Assembly (NCBI GenBank): GCA_019787685.1
Contig: JAHNUO010000029.1
Span: 124,001-188,000, forward strand
Direction: 5' to 3'
Origin: Chiua virens
Lineage: Eukaryota > Basidiomycota > Agaricomycetes > Boletales > Boletaceae
DNA length: 64,000 nucleotides
The notes under the pieces are model-generated. The model saw only the letters and a program-made list of their open reading frames with translations. It was not told where the DNA came from and made no database searches. Positions 45,164-56,101 of the stretch are shown piece after piece (position 1 is the stretch's first letter; each line of letters begins with the position of its first letter). A program made the position numbers and the translations under genes.

Positions 45164-46133
45164 GGTGCGGGAGAGTGGTCTCAACATACTACCAAAGGCT
45201 GGCCTTATTAAAAGTGTAGTTTACTCGGAAGGTTCATCACAACACGTCTAGTCAGGCATGTGGGGGGGGGGTTATAAATATTCGTCAGTAGTAAAAATGA
45301 ACTGGTGATTATTGATGTATGTCGCATTGCTGGTTGTTGGGAAAGGTTCATCAACTTCTCCAGATCTCATAAATTCTTTACAATGGTTCATTTGTTGTGC
45401 GAGGAGTATAATTCTGATGGAATGTAGGGATGCTCGCAAACTAATTACACTTTAGCTAGCTATGTACACTATATTGTTCTTGCCCGCATTAAGTCTCCTT
45501 CAACCTGTTGGTAGTTGGTCTCGGAAACCATTGTAACCGCCAAATGGCTAGCACTGACATTTCCCTGTCATTGTGGTGTTCCCTTCAATCTATTGGTGGA
45601 TGGTCTCAGAAATTCCAGCAATGGCCAGATGGCTGATGTTGGCGTTTCTTTGTCATTGCAGTGCTCCTTGGATCTATTGACAGTTGGTTTCAAAATTGCT
45701 TGTAATAGCCAAAAAACTAGTGTTGACATTTCTCTGTCATTGTGGCAATCATCAGGAGTTCTCGGAAAGTGGAGGATGTGTGACGGTGTTCAGCAAAGAA
45801 AGCAGGACTGGCAAACTTTCTGAATCTGCATATTCACAAAGACATACCACACATTAATATAAGACAAATAATGTTTCTCATTCAATGTATGTGGCATACA
45901 ATCTCACAATCAGGGAGGTACATCTAGGAAAGCACAAAAAGGGAAATCCACACAAATCCAGGTATGCTGGTTTCTGCTTCAATCTGTTAGCCTGGTATAC
46001 TAGTAAGCCCTCAGCAGAACAGGGAAGACACAGAAGATGTCATGCATACTCGTTCCACCAAGGAACTGGTCAACCACGGTGCGATGCTGTCTGTGTGCAA
46101 CACTTCTTGAACGAAGTGGTAACTGAGCCGGTC
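45164..46133. other. Non-coding stretch with a short tandem repeat
   Basis: At about 45498-45745 three degenerate units of roughly 86 bp share the words GTTGGTCTC, AATGGCTAG and ATTTCCCTGTCATTGTGG. The frame through them is periodic and not a real protein. The rest shows no gene. Confidence 0.6.
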
Positions 46134-46139
46134 TCAACG

Positions 46140-47725
46140 GGTGGCTGACTGTAAGAAACCCCCACACGACGACTGAAAACTTCCCTGGAAGACGTCAGTG
46201 ACTCGGAAGGTGAGGGTTATAGTCACTTGCTTGTTCCACCACCATATGAGATCGTCAATGAATTCTTTTTCTTCCCGACCCATTACTTTGAACCATTGTA
46301 TGACCATGTTGTAAAAGACAGTGAGATTGAACAAGTCGTCGACCACTCTCCAAGCACCACAGCTTGAGAGCACAAAGTGCAACTAAGAGGTCCATCAGCC
46401 ATGATTTCCCCAAAGTGAGAGAACGTACCTGGACAGCTATATAAGCAATGGATTGGGGAGTTACTTGCTTCATCCTGGCTAATTTCGCATTGGTCAGGCG
46501 CGTGCTTGTGTCAACACACTGACGTTTGTCCCCTGCTGCCGTGGGGGTTTCATTCTCTCCTAAATCAACAGAGGATGCCCCAGTGAATACATGCTTGTAT
46601 GCCTGGCCAGGTGAGGATGACCTTGGATAATGACTCATATGACAGAAAATTGAAATACCTTGACTAGCAATTTGCCTTTAAAAAGACCTTTGTTTGCGTC
46701 ATTGTGATCATACTCTCCTGCGGGGAATAGAAAGCAAGGCCAGGAGTGGGCGGTGATGGGTACATCAGCATGCCACTGCCGGATTTTCTCTCAAATGCTG
46801 GTTGAGCGATAAGTGAGATTAGATAGGTAGGCTTACGATCAACTGACGATACTTACACGATGTTATCCCAGTCATACTCGACTGGGCACAACAGATGACC
46901 AGTGGCATCATTGTGAAACCCTCGGCTAACCTTGTCCCTGGAGCAAAGTCAAGAAGAAGTAGCTGCATCAGGGTATTCGAGCCAGGTCACCACAATACCT
47001 TTCAGGTTGTTGGTGTCATCCGCTCGAGCCCCGTCGGCTCCTGTGGTGAGCTGTACTAACATGTGTTACCTGGCTGCATCTGCTGTGTTCAATCACCTAC
47101 CTTGCATAGCACTTCATGGTACAGATCGATATCTGGGTCCTGCCTGAGCCATTCCGTGAACTCAGGAATCCATTCCCTGAGTTCTTCGTAACATCAATAC
47201 AGTCGGCTTTGCCTTCAAATTGGGGTCAGAATAGATGAAGACCTGGGTTTGGTGCCTACTCACTCTTGGTGTTCAGAGGCAGCTTGTGCATCCGACCTTT
47301 GAAAGTAAACTCCAGTTTTGAACGTGACACTGGACAGGTAAGATGTTACTTACTGAACGGAACCTGCAGTGCTGTCCATGGTCCCTTGACGACAAGCCTC
47401 TCTTATCATGTCGTCCATGTTGTCGAACATCGTTATGAGGCATCTCAAAGTTCTTCTGCGCTTACGCCAGTCGATCGCTCTGCGAGTGGAAGACCAGACT
47501 CTGATTAGTGGCTGGAGTATGGCAGTGATAGACTCACACTGTGTCTGCCTTTGCCCTGCTACTGTTGGATTCTTTCAGGGCTCGGAATTCCGAGAGCAAG
47601 TCGGCAAATTCTCTTCGGATTGCTAGCATGCTGCCTGGAAGGATCGAGCCGGTGGCTGAGGCATCGGATGCGTTGGGGTCACCCATGCGCACAGGAGCCT
47701 GGGTGGAAGACGGAGCTTCTGGCAT
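46140..47725 (-). CDS. DUF6698-type protein
   Basis: Minus-strand exons encode, in order: an N-terminal helix (REFADLLSEFRALKE, start ATG at 47725), YEELREWIPEFTEWLRQDPD, RLAEGFHNDATGHLLCPVEY, then ITAHSWPCFLFPAGEYDHND and ANKGLFKGKLLVKAYKHVFT, QVTPQSIAYIAVQ, and DLFNLTVFYNMVIQWF with LIWWWNKQ. These are the landmarks of DUF6698, a mushroom family often found near DNA transposons. I did not resolve every exon border. One clean intron (donor after LLVK, acceptor CCTGGCCAG before AYKHVF) is seen at about 46662-46610. The function of the family is unknown. The gene may be a transposon cargo remnant or a host gene. Confidence 0.65.
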
Positions 47726-48554
47726 TAGATGAGGGCGTGTGTGCAAGTCTTGTGTAGGACCAATGTGCTGATGAATAGTGGTTAAATTATATACCCAACT
47801 GGTAGGGGAGAGAAAAAGTGAGTAAGACCGACCTTCAAGATGGGTCAGAACGGTGACTTGGCCAATTTGGCTTGCTCAGCAAGGGTGATCTAGCTCATGG
47901 TAAAGGAACACAGTTGAGTTCCATCACTCGACATAGTGTTTAAAGCACCCTGCAGTGTCTGTTGGTGTTCAAGTTGAAGCATAGATCCTCTGGGACTTAT
48001 GAGTGCTGGGGTTTACGAGAGGACTGAGGGTCCCAGACCACTGCATCGGTACCGCTAGCGCCGCAGGCGATCTGGTCGTGTGAGGTTTGTACGATATGCC
48101 ACCCAGAAAAACACTGATTCAGCGCTTATGTGCTGATTGATGAGTTGTGTGATGTATTAGCATGATGCAATACCAAAAATATACACTGAATTAATACTTA
48201 CACACTCAGTGGCACCCTGGCTGGCTACCAAAAAAATAACTGAATCAGCTCAACTGCATTGGTGTACCCTGGCTGGTCAGTACAGTCCCCATTGTCCATA
48301 TGACCAAACCTTAGACAAATTAGAAGATGAGCTGGTAAGACCACTTGCCTCAATGTTGATAGTGGCACAAATTTCAGAGGTGGGTGACGTGTGGGCATGG
48401 AATTCAGAAGGTCATCGTCCATTCAATTGGTGCCTACGAGCTAATGCAGCACCCCGACGGATCACATGCAGGTGACTTGGTCCAAAATAGATGTGACGCT
48501 GTTGTGAGGCTATAAGCAGGTGAAATAGTGGCAACAGACTCACAAGTAGCCACC
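47726..48554. other. No supported gene
   Basis: Short frames only; no domain or splice chain was found. Confidence 0.45.
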
Positions 48555-49195
48555 ATGTGTTTCCATCGCCCAATGCTTGTCCCTTCTGAGCTCCTGCAAG
48601 AAATTATCTTGTGGCTGAAGGATGAGCCCAATGTCCTCAACTATGCCCTCCTCTCGACCGCCTGCTATGACTGGTAAGTATGAAATTCTTGTGTTGCATT
48701 TGCAATGACTTACTTTGGGGAGCTGCTAGGCTCACACCATTCATGTATCGCACAGTGGTGCTGCATGATGAAACTCAAGCCCTTGGCTTTCTTGAGTGGC
48801 TGGAAGCTGACAAAGAGCGCCGCGCAGCGAAAGTGAACAAGCTTGATGTAGGAAAAATGGTTACAAAGCCTATACTCACGGACATCTTGAAGCTGTGCCA
48901 TGGGCTCACCTTGCTGGAGATGCGATTTGGCTACCATCTCCACATGGATCCCAATACAAATCTTCTCTTTGAGCCTCTGAACGACCTCAAGAACCTGAGG
49001 CACATGTATATGTCCTTAGCAGCTTTCTCGGACTGCACTGTATTTGACTTACCCAAGTTTGAGGTATTTGGCCACTTAACTCATCTGCACCTCTCACCCT
49101 TCGAGACTGCATGGAAGGGCTGTCCCATTGGCTTCGCCAACCTTGATAAGTTGATGCACCTAGCCTTGCATTTCAAGATCCTTCAGTCAAAATGA
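48555..49195 (+). CDS. F-box/LRR-like protein, truncated
   Basis: Exon 1 (48555-48673) encodes MCFHRPMLVPSELLQEIILW, an F-box-like start, and exon 2 (48730-49195) continues with a leucine-rich part (LCHGLTLLEMRF, LNDLKNLRHMYMSL, FGHLTHLHLS, FANLDKLMHLALHF). The intron is 56 bp with a good GTAAGT donor. This fits the large mushroom F-box family, which link targets to SCF ubiquitin ligases. The frame ends at TGA 49193. Further downstream, frames up to 49460 (HYWTRQTYKEATGGFWRWAE) look like the expected C-terminal part but are separated by stops, so the gene is probably truncated or has unresolved exons. Confidence 0.6.
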
Positions 49196-49817
49196 GCTTG
49201 CGCTCAGGCAGTGCAGGGCTTCTTGCAAAAAGAGTCAACGCAGGTGGTCGTTGTTTAGATGACCAGCTTTGAACTCACATCGGTGGTTGCTTGAACACTT
49301 TCGCAGGCGGGTGGTTCTCTTCCATTATTGGACTAGGCAGACCTACAAAGAGGCCACAGGAGGATTCTGGCGGTGGGCCGAGAAGGTTGTGGCTTGGCAA
49401 AAAGAGAACCCAGGTAAGCTTTTTCCAAGCCGAGAAAGTGTCGGCTTGATACTCACTCGAGTACAGATGACCCATTGATGAGTCCCAAATGTGTAGAGCG
49501 TCCAAGGGAGAACCTCCGCATTCACACCAAATAAATTCGTAGGTATCCCTTATAATAATGATCAATGGGGACAATCGATATGTATATATCAAACACTTAC
49601 CTGTGTCTGATGGATGAACTACACTGACAGTGACTATGTGAATAGGTGGCACTTCCAGAGAACCTACTTCAGCTATGTAGATATGTTGAATTTGAACAGG
49701 CCGGACTTAGAGTACACACCTGACATGCATGATCCCAACTTGAAAGTAAGTGAATGGAGACCGCTGAGGAGACCGTAAGGATGGAAGAGGGGGCACTCCG
49801 GGAGTCTTTAACCCCAC
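49196..49817. other. Possible decayed tail of the F-box gene
   Basis: Frames at 49269-49420 and at 49645-49750 (WHFQRTYFSYVDMLNLNRPD) look coding in style but are not joined by splice sites I can defend. Confidence 0.3.
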
Positions 49818-50443
49818 TGTCACACAAACGAGATGTGTTATGATTCATCTTTTTCTTTGCTTTCTTTGCTACTTTCACTATGCTCGGTACCACAGGTACC
49901 TCCTACGTTCAATCCACAAGGCTTATCCTTGTCACGGATTACTCAGCAAGGGCTTAACCCTTTGCCCCACTTTACCTTTTCTTTCTTTGATCCGATTATG
50001 CAACTCTGGCCCAACCCGTTGTTCCGTTGTCACTTCCTTCCTTCCGCTTCCTGATCCGGTAGGGTCACTTGTATTTCCGCTGTCATTTGGACAGCTTCCA
50101 TGTTTTACCTTTTACACTTTGTCCGTCTGGTGCTTCCGCCCCGCACAACTCCTTTTGGCCCTTTGACTGTTCCGCTCTTCCTGGCCACCCTTTTGGACTG
50201 TTGGTCCGTGCTCGACTCTCGTAGTATAAATACTGCGCAGTGATAATCCTGTACCTCAGTCTTGATCTATGCAATCTAGCTAGTATCACTGCTCCTCTTC
50301 AGGCTTAACCTAAGCCATCCCTCATTGCTGCGACCAACGTCCAGCACCTCAGTCCACCCCGATCGCAAGGGGCAGTCTCAGTCCTTCAGGCATAGATTCC
50401 CAACAGGACACTCTCAGCAACACCTGAGTTCTAACTTGTCTCA
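49818..50443 (+). repeat. Probable 5' LTR of second Ty3 element
   Basis: It starts TGTCACACAAACG and ends TTGTCTCA. A TATAAATA at 50225-50232 is placed as in an LTR promoter. A primer-site-like TGGTAGCAATCC follows at 50445, whose first bases fit initiator Met-tRNA. The partner LTR is not in the window, so the ends are inferred. Confidence 0.55.
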
Positions 50444-50927
50444 CTGGTAGCAATCCACTGACCAGTAACCCTCCTTGGACTCTACAGCGCGCCACGTATC
50501 AAGTGGTGGTTGTTTGAGTTATCGCAGCCGCTTGGTACTTAGCGCTTTTGTGTCTATGCTAGGCCCTACCTGGGACTATCATAACATAAGATCAAGACTA
50601 GCTTCCTCAGCCTGCCACCACGCAGTAGCTGCCCACCATTTCTTTGGGACAACCCCCCACTCGTCCACTCCTCAACCCCTGTGAAAATTGGGTATGACCA
50701 GATGTGACCAGATGTAAATTAAATGTGATCCGTGTTACCAGATATTACCTGACAACGCATTCGTGTAGTTTTACATCACACATCGCACGCACATCACATG
50801 TATTGCACATATCATTGTAGTTTTACATTGCATACATTGCACACATCACACATTGCACACATCACACATTGCACACATTGCACACATTGCATGCCTTTCT
50901 GACACTGCACCAATCAACATATCCAAT

Positions 50928-53900
50928 ATGCAGACCTCCAGCTCCTCCAATCCAAAACAATTCATCTGCAACTGTAATCGGTATTGCCGAGGCCAGCTTC
51001 ACCTTATTTCTGAAGCTACTTTCTATCGCCACTTTGCTTATGCTGAGGAAAGAGAGCGGGACATGCTTGAGGAGATCAAAACAGCTGGCTCCTTTGATGC
51101 TGCTCATGCGATCCTTGCAAATACAACACTGTTCAACAAGAGGACTCAGAATCTTCCCAAACAGCCTGACAACCAAGCTGCCAGTGGGCCAAGTAGTAGA
51201 CCAGCCTCTGTGAGCGCTCGTCGAGCAGAGACTATACGAGGGTTGGCCAAGAGAGCTCATGAAGCATCAGAACCTAATCCACGTCTATGGAGGAGAAAGT
51301 GTTCCTGTAACAAGGAGAACGTCGATCCGAATGTAAGTTATCTTTAACATTGAAGTTACTAATCTAAACTTTCAGGTACGACAGCCTGAGCGACCCAATC
51401 GAGAACAAGTCTCGCCTCCTCCTGAGCGTTTTTCTCCTCCCCCTGATCCTCAGCTATCACCTCCCTGATCACCCGAGCAACCTGATCGAGAACAAAGGAC
51501 AGTCTCACCTCCTCCCGAGTGTTTTTCTCCTCCCCCCAATCCTCCAATGTCACCACCCCGATTCCCATTTCCATTTGATCCTCCCAGTTCTCCACCATCA
51601 TCCGATGAGGAGCGTTCTGGTCCGTCACAACCACCAACTCCTCAGGATCCGGATCCTCGTCCAAATAATCGCCGTTGCATCAACTATGACCAAAGACAAG
51701 CTCCGGTGATTGATATCAATCACGTTTCTCAGCTCACCGTCCTTCCCAAGCTTCGACAAACTTGGGATTTCATCAAAATCGTTTGGGATGCATCCTTTCA
51801 GGATCTGATAGCCAAGATGACCAACTTGATGCTCGATTGACTCTGAAATCTGCCACAACAGCCCATTCGGATTGACAACCCCAGTGTTGAGCACAGTCTT
51901 ACTGTGTATCTCGAACTCGAGCATGCATCTCAATGTGCTTATGATAGGGTCATTAAATCCACACAGCGATTATTTCCGCACGCTGAGGGTGTCAAGGAAT
52001 GTCTGAAGTTTGGCATGGTTGAAGATCTCTTGGCAGCGTACACAGGGATAGAACCAATCCACCATGATATGTGTCCAAACTCGTGTCTTAGATTCACAGG
52101 ACCCTTCCAGGACTTGAATGAGTGTCCGATTTGCAACACCTCTCGATGGAACGAAGCAAAATTACAGGCTACTCGAGGTCAATTGAAAGTCCCTGCGAAG
52201 ATGTTTACTACATTACCCCTAGGTCCGCAGCTCCAAGCGTTATATCGCGATCCACAAATGGCACAATCCATGTGCTACTTACACGAGAAGACTCAACAAA
52301 TTCTCGATGAATATGAATGAATGTGAAAGATTGGAGTGATCAGCGACATTACAGCTGGTTGGGATTACCTCGGTGCATGTCTTGCAGGCAACATCAAGGA
52401 AAATGATATTGTTGTTATGGCCTCTCTCGATGGCGCACAAATTTATCAGGACAAAGAATCCGATTGCTGGCTCTACATCTGGATTGTCCTCAATCATTCT
52501 CCCGACACACGCTATCGCAAAACGTGAGTCCTTCCTGGCGGCTTTATCCCCGGGCCAAAAAAACTGAAGAATATCGATTCGTTTATGGTCGTTGGCCTAC
52601 ACCACTTAGCGGCGCTACAGACAGAAGGCCTCAGCATATGGGATGCGTCTCGTGACCTGGTTTTTGAGTCTCATGTGTACTTGCTTTTCACTACAGCCGA
52701 TGGACCTGGCCTCGTGCACTGGGATGGATTGGTAGGACACTGCGGCAAAAATGGCTGCCGACTGTACTGTAGAATCCGAGGGCGACAAAAGGACTCCCGA
52801 TCCCATTATTACCCTGCTCTTCTACTCCCCCACAATTCCCGACCAACATGTGATCACCCTGACGTGTCTTCATTCCATATTCCTAAGGCTGGTAACCGAG
52901 AATATACCGAAAATTTAGTTTATCTTGCAACCGCTCCAAATCAACACCATTTTGAGGCTCGTCGTACCAATACAGGGATCTCAAAGCCTCCCCTAATCCT
53001 CAGATTATCCCCAACTCGATCCCTTGGTGTTCCCCTCAGTATGACACCCGATATCATGCACCTCGTGGCTAACATCAGCGACCTTTTGATCTCGCTTTGG
53101 CGAGGCAACATCACTTGCATGCCGACTGATGATATCAATACCTGGGACTGGGCCATTTTCCGCAATGAAGAAATCTGGCAGAATCATGGTCACGCTGTCG
53201 AAAAAGCCGGTATCCATCTTCCTGGATTGTTTGACACCAAACCCCGTAACATCGCTGCAAAGATTAATACAGACTACAAGACATGGGAGTTTCTCGTCTA
53301 TACTTTTGCCCTCGCACCTGGTCTACTCAAAAACGTACTTCCAGATCATTATTGGAGGAATCTTTGTAAGCTTATACAAGGTTTTCAAATACTCTCACAA
53401 CATGAGGTGACACACAAAGAGGTCCTTCAAGCCACTGTTCTCTTGTTGGCATGGGAATGCGAGTTTGAGGAATTATATTACCAATGTTGCAATGACTGCC
53501 TACACTTTATCCGCCCCTGCGTCCATCAAGTCCTTCATTTGGGCCCCGAGACCTTCCAAAAAGGCCCAAGTATCTGTACCACACAATGGACTATTGAAAG
53601 AATGATCGGGAATCTCAAGCAACAGATATGCCAATCCTCCAATTATCTCATGAACTTTGCAAACAAAGGCATATGATGTGCTCATGTCAATGTGCTGCTT
53701 GCAGCCCTACCTCACCTCGATGATTCCCAACGTGCTCCTCCAACTACCACAATCAACCTTGGAAATGGCTACGTACTCTTAAACAAATCAGACAAGCATC
53801 TCATCCATCCCTCACATGACATGGCAACAGCGATAGCAGAATATCTCGATCATCCAGAACCAGTTCTGAAGATTAGGCGTTGGGCATAGCTCTTGTTGCC

Positions 53901-55116
53901 AAACAGACAGATTGCTTGGAGTGCATGGAGAGAAGAGCTCAGGAGTGCCAACAAACTCAGGATCTCCTGTATGATCAAGGTATGTGATCTTCATCTCACA
54001 TTACATTCAACACACTGTAGAAATGAAATAATAGGTGATAAGAAGAAAGGTGGGGCGATAGGTTCATCCTAAGGGGGGTTATATTTGAAGGAATGATGGA
54101 TTCAGGTTTGTCTAAGAGTCCTAGAGGCTGCTGGACGATCCGGAATGAAAAGTGGTTGATGTAAAAGTATCTGGGTGGAGGCGAGGCGATGAGAGTATTG
54201 ATTCGAGTAGATGAGACGCAGAGGAACAATAGGACGAGGTAAAAGAGAAACTATCCAGCTCACTCACACATGGGAGAGTAAACAGGAGATCTCCTGAACA
54301 CAGAAAGACAATATTTTTGTGTTAGAAACATGGTTTTATAGTCCTGGGCATAACCCAGGACTGTTAAAGGTAATCTGACCCTAAGTAAGTGTACAGGATT
54401 GACGTAGGGTGAGTATGCTAAGAAGGAGTGTCAAACCTTGTAGATGACAAAGAAAGAAAAGGTGTTAGGATAGTAATGACCTTAATAAGGCCAAATCGAG
54501 TAGAACAAGTCAAATCGGATGGAGCAGAATACGTACGAAGGAACCAGATTGGATCGTGTTGACTCGGATTGGACTCAGATTGGACTCAGATTGGACTCGG
54601 ATTGGACTCGGATTGGACTCAGATGATCTGTAAACGCTAGGAATGAAACCGGGCTGGCACGAAGTCGATGGCAGATGAGACGGGAGGTGATATGACATGA
54701 TGAAGAGCAAGGAAAATGTATCCTACAACCATAGGGAGTATCTAACTCCTACAACACGTTCAACTGACCACTTTCAGTTTAAATTTGATGATACTGTACT
54801 ATTCGGCGAGGTGATTTACTTCACAAGACTTGTAATCAGAGATCATGACGCTGAAAACATGCAATTTGTAAATGTTGCACTTGTCCGTGTGTTTTCTCCT
54901 CCAGACGCTGTGATACTTGGTGCATCCTACTCCACGGTGCCAAAATGCAAAGCAACTGATATGATCCGTGTTGTGGAGATTGGTAGTATCCTTAGTGTTG
55001 TTGGGATGATTCCGACAGACAATGGACAAGGTTTTTTTGTTGTCGAGAAGCCAGGTTTAAGTGTTTCACATTTCACAGCAGGGGAGGAAGTGATAGACAT
55101 TAATGATGTTGATTGA
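50928..55116 (+). pseudogene. Transposase of the DNA transposon
   Basis: The start MQTSSSSNPKQ leads into a Cys motif (CNCNRYCRGQLHLISEATFY). After an intron (51333-51376) come Pro-rich linkers with SPPPERFSPPP repeats, then the core: LLAAYTGIEPIHHDMCPNSC, CPICNTSRWNEAKL, VPAKMFTTLPLGPQLQALYR, VMASLDGAQIYQDKESDCW, VVGLHHLAALQTEGL, LLFTTADGPGLVHWDGLVGH, MTPDIMHLVANISDLLISLW, CVHQVLHLGPE, IERMIGNLKQQI. It resumes after a disrupted intron with FGEVIYFTRLVIRDHD. This is the Tnp2-type transposase of mushroom DNA transposons. In-frame TGA at 51466, 51838, 51844, 52318, 52324, 52525 and 53674, and a TAG at 53887, kill it. Confidence 0.88.
54016..54753 (-). repeat. Solo LTR of family C, reverse
   Basis: The reverse complement of 38043-38750, in its own sense TGTAGGAGTTAG to TTTCTACA. 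A 4-bp target copy ACAC lies on each side (54012-54015 and 54754-54757). It sits inside a transposase intron: donor GTATGTG at about 53980 and acceptor CACTTTCAG at 54779 remain. Confidence 0.9.
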
Positions 55117-55277
55117 ACGGTACAATGGATTCATAGTACGCTACAAAATACATTGGATGTGCAACAACTACCACATAGTATGCGGACTCAGTGGTGAAAG
55201 TGATCGCTCAAGGCAGCTTACTTCTTGGCTTTGGACTCAGAACGGCTACTGACAGGTTTCTTGTACTTGAAATACTC

Positions 55278-55915
55278 TCACTTTGGTGGCTGGTTCTCCT
55301 GCAGATGAGACTGAGTAGTATAGCATATATACAACGCATATAAGCAGCTCACCTTGTGTGAAGTAGAACCCATTTGCACATCACTAGTGCTAGGTCCACT
55401 GGAGGTCTCGGAGATGGTGGCCTTGTATTTGACGAAGTACAGAATCAGCAGATTGTAAAGTTAGCGCACATGTTGGAGTACTCACCTTCTTTGAGCTGCT
55501 GGTGGACTTGGCAGACTCCCAGAGTTTCTTAAAGCATTGAATTAGCGGATTCTCATCGTCTGATTCCATGGGACTATCATCGTATTCCACTGCACTTGTA
55601 AGACTTACATAATGTGTTAGTTCATAAATAAATGTAAGACTTACTATGCTCCCGAGAATGCTTCCTCATGGTAGCAGAGAGGGTCTCTTCTTTCCTGCCA
55701 GTGATAGGGAGATGCAGTGGAATGGTGACTATTGGCAAAGGCTCTTTCCTTGCAATCAGAGTGATATCGTTGTCGTTGTTTGAGAGCATATGGAGCTGAA
55801 GGGGTGAAGAAGTGATTTCAATCATGAAAGGACCAGGAAAGTCAGGGTCATAAGTGAAAGTGTAAGTGTCTTCGGGGTGCTTCAAGGGTATTGAAATCAT
55901 TATCCTCTTGACCAT
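55278..55915 (-). CDS. Antisense accessory gene of the DNA transposon
   Basis: Four exons fit exactly: 55915-55645, 55589-55486, 55421-55353, 55298-55278. They give 154 aa without a break. The start MVKRIMISIPLKHPEDTYTF leads to a beta-rich half (FTYDPDFPGPFMIEITSS, ITLIARKEPLPIVTIPLHLP). A basic stretch (RKHSREH), an acidic patch (YDDSPMESDDENP) and a Ser/Thr-rich tail (SAKSTSSSKK, TSSGPSTSDVQ) ending in KENQPPK follow. No known domain is recognised. It is on the opposite strand between the transposase and the second accessory gene, and is open while the transposase has seven TGA stops. It may be a regulator or helper of the transposon, but this is inference. Confidence 0.7.
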
Positions 55916-56101
55916 GGTAGTAGTAGTGGATGGGATTGCAGTAGTATACAAAGTGTGGACCGTCTAAGGTGATTAGGTAGGGTTAGGGTCAAGAAAGTGA
56001 ATGACGTCAAACACTTTAGCTGGCGTACAGCTGGCATGCTCACATCGTCTCCCTTTCTTTCCTTCTCCCATTTTCCCATTCAAGTTCTGTGTATAGTAAC
56101 T

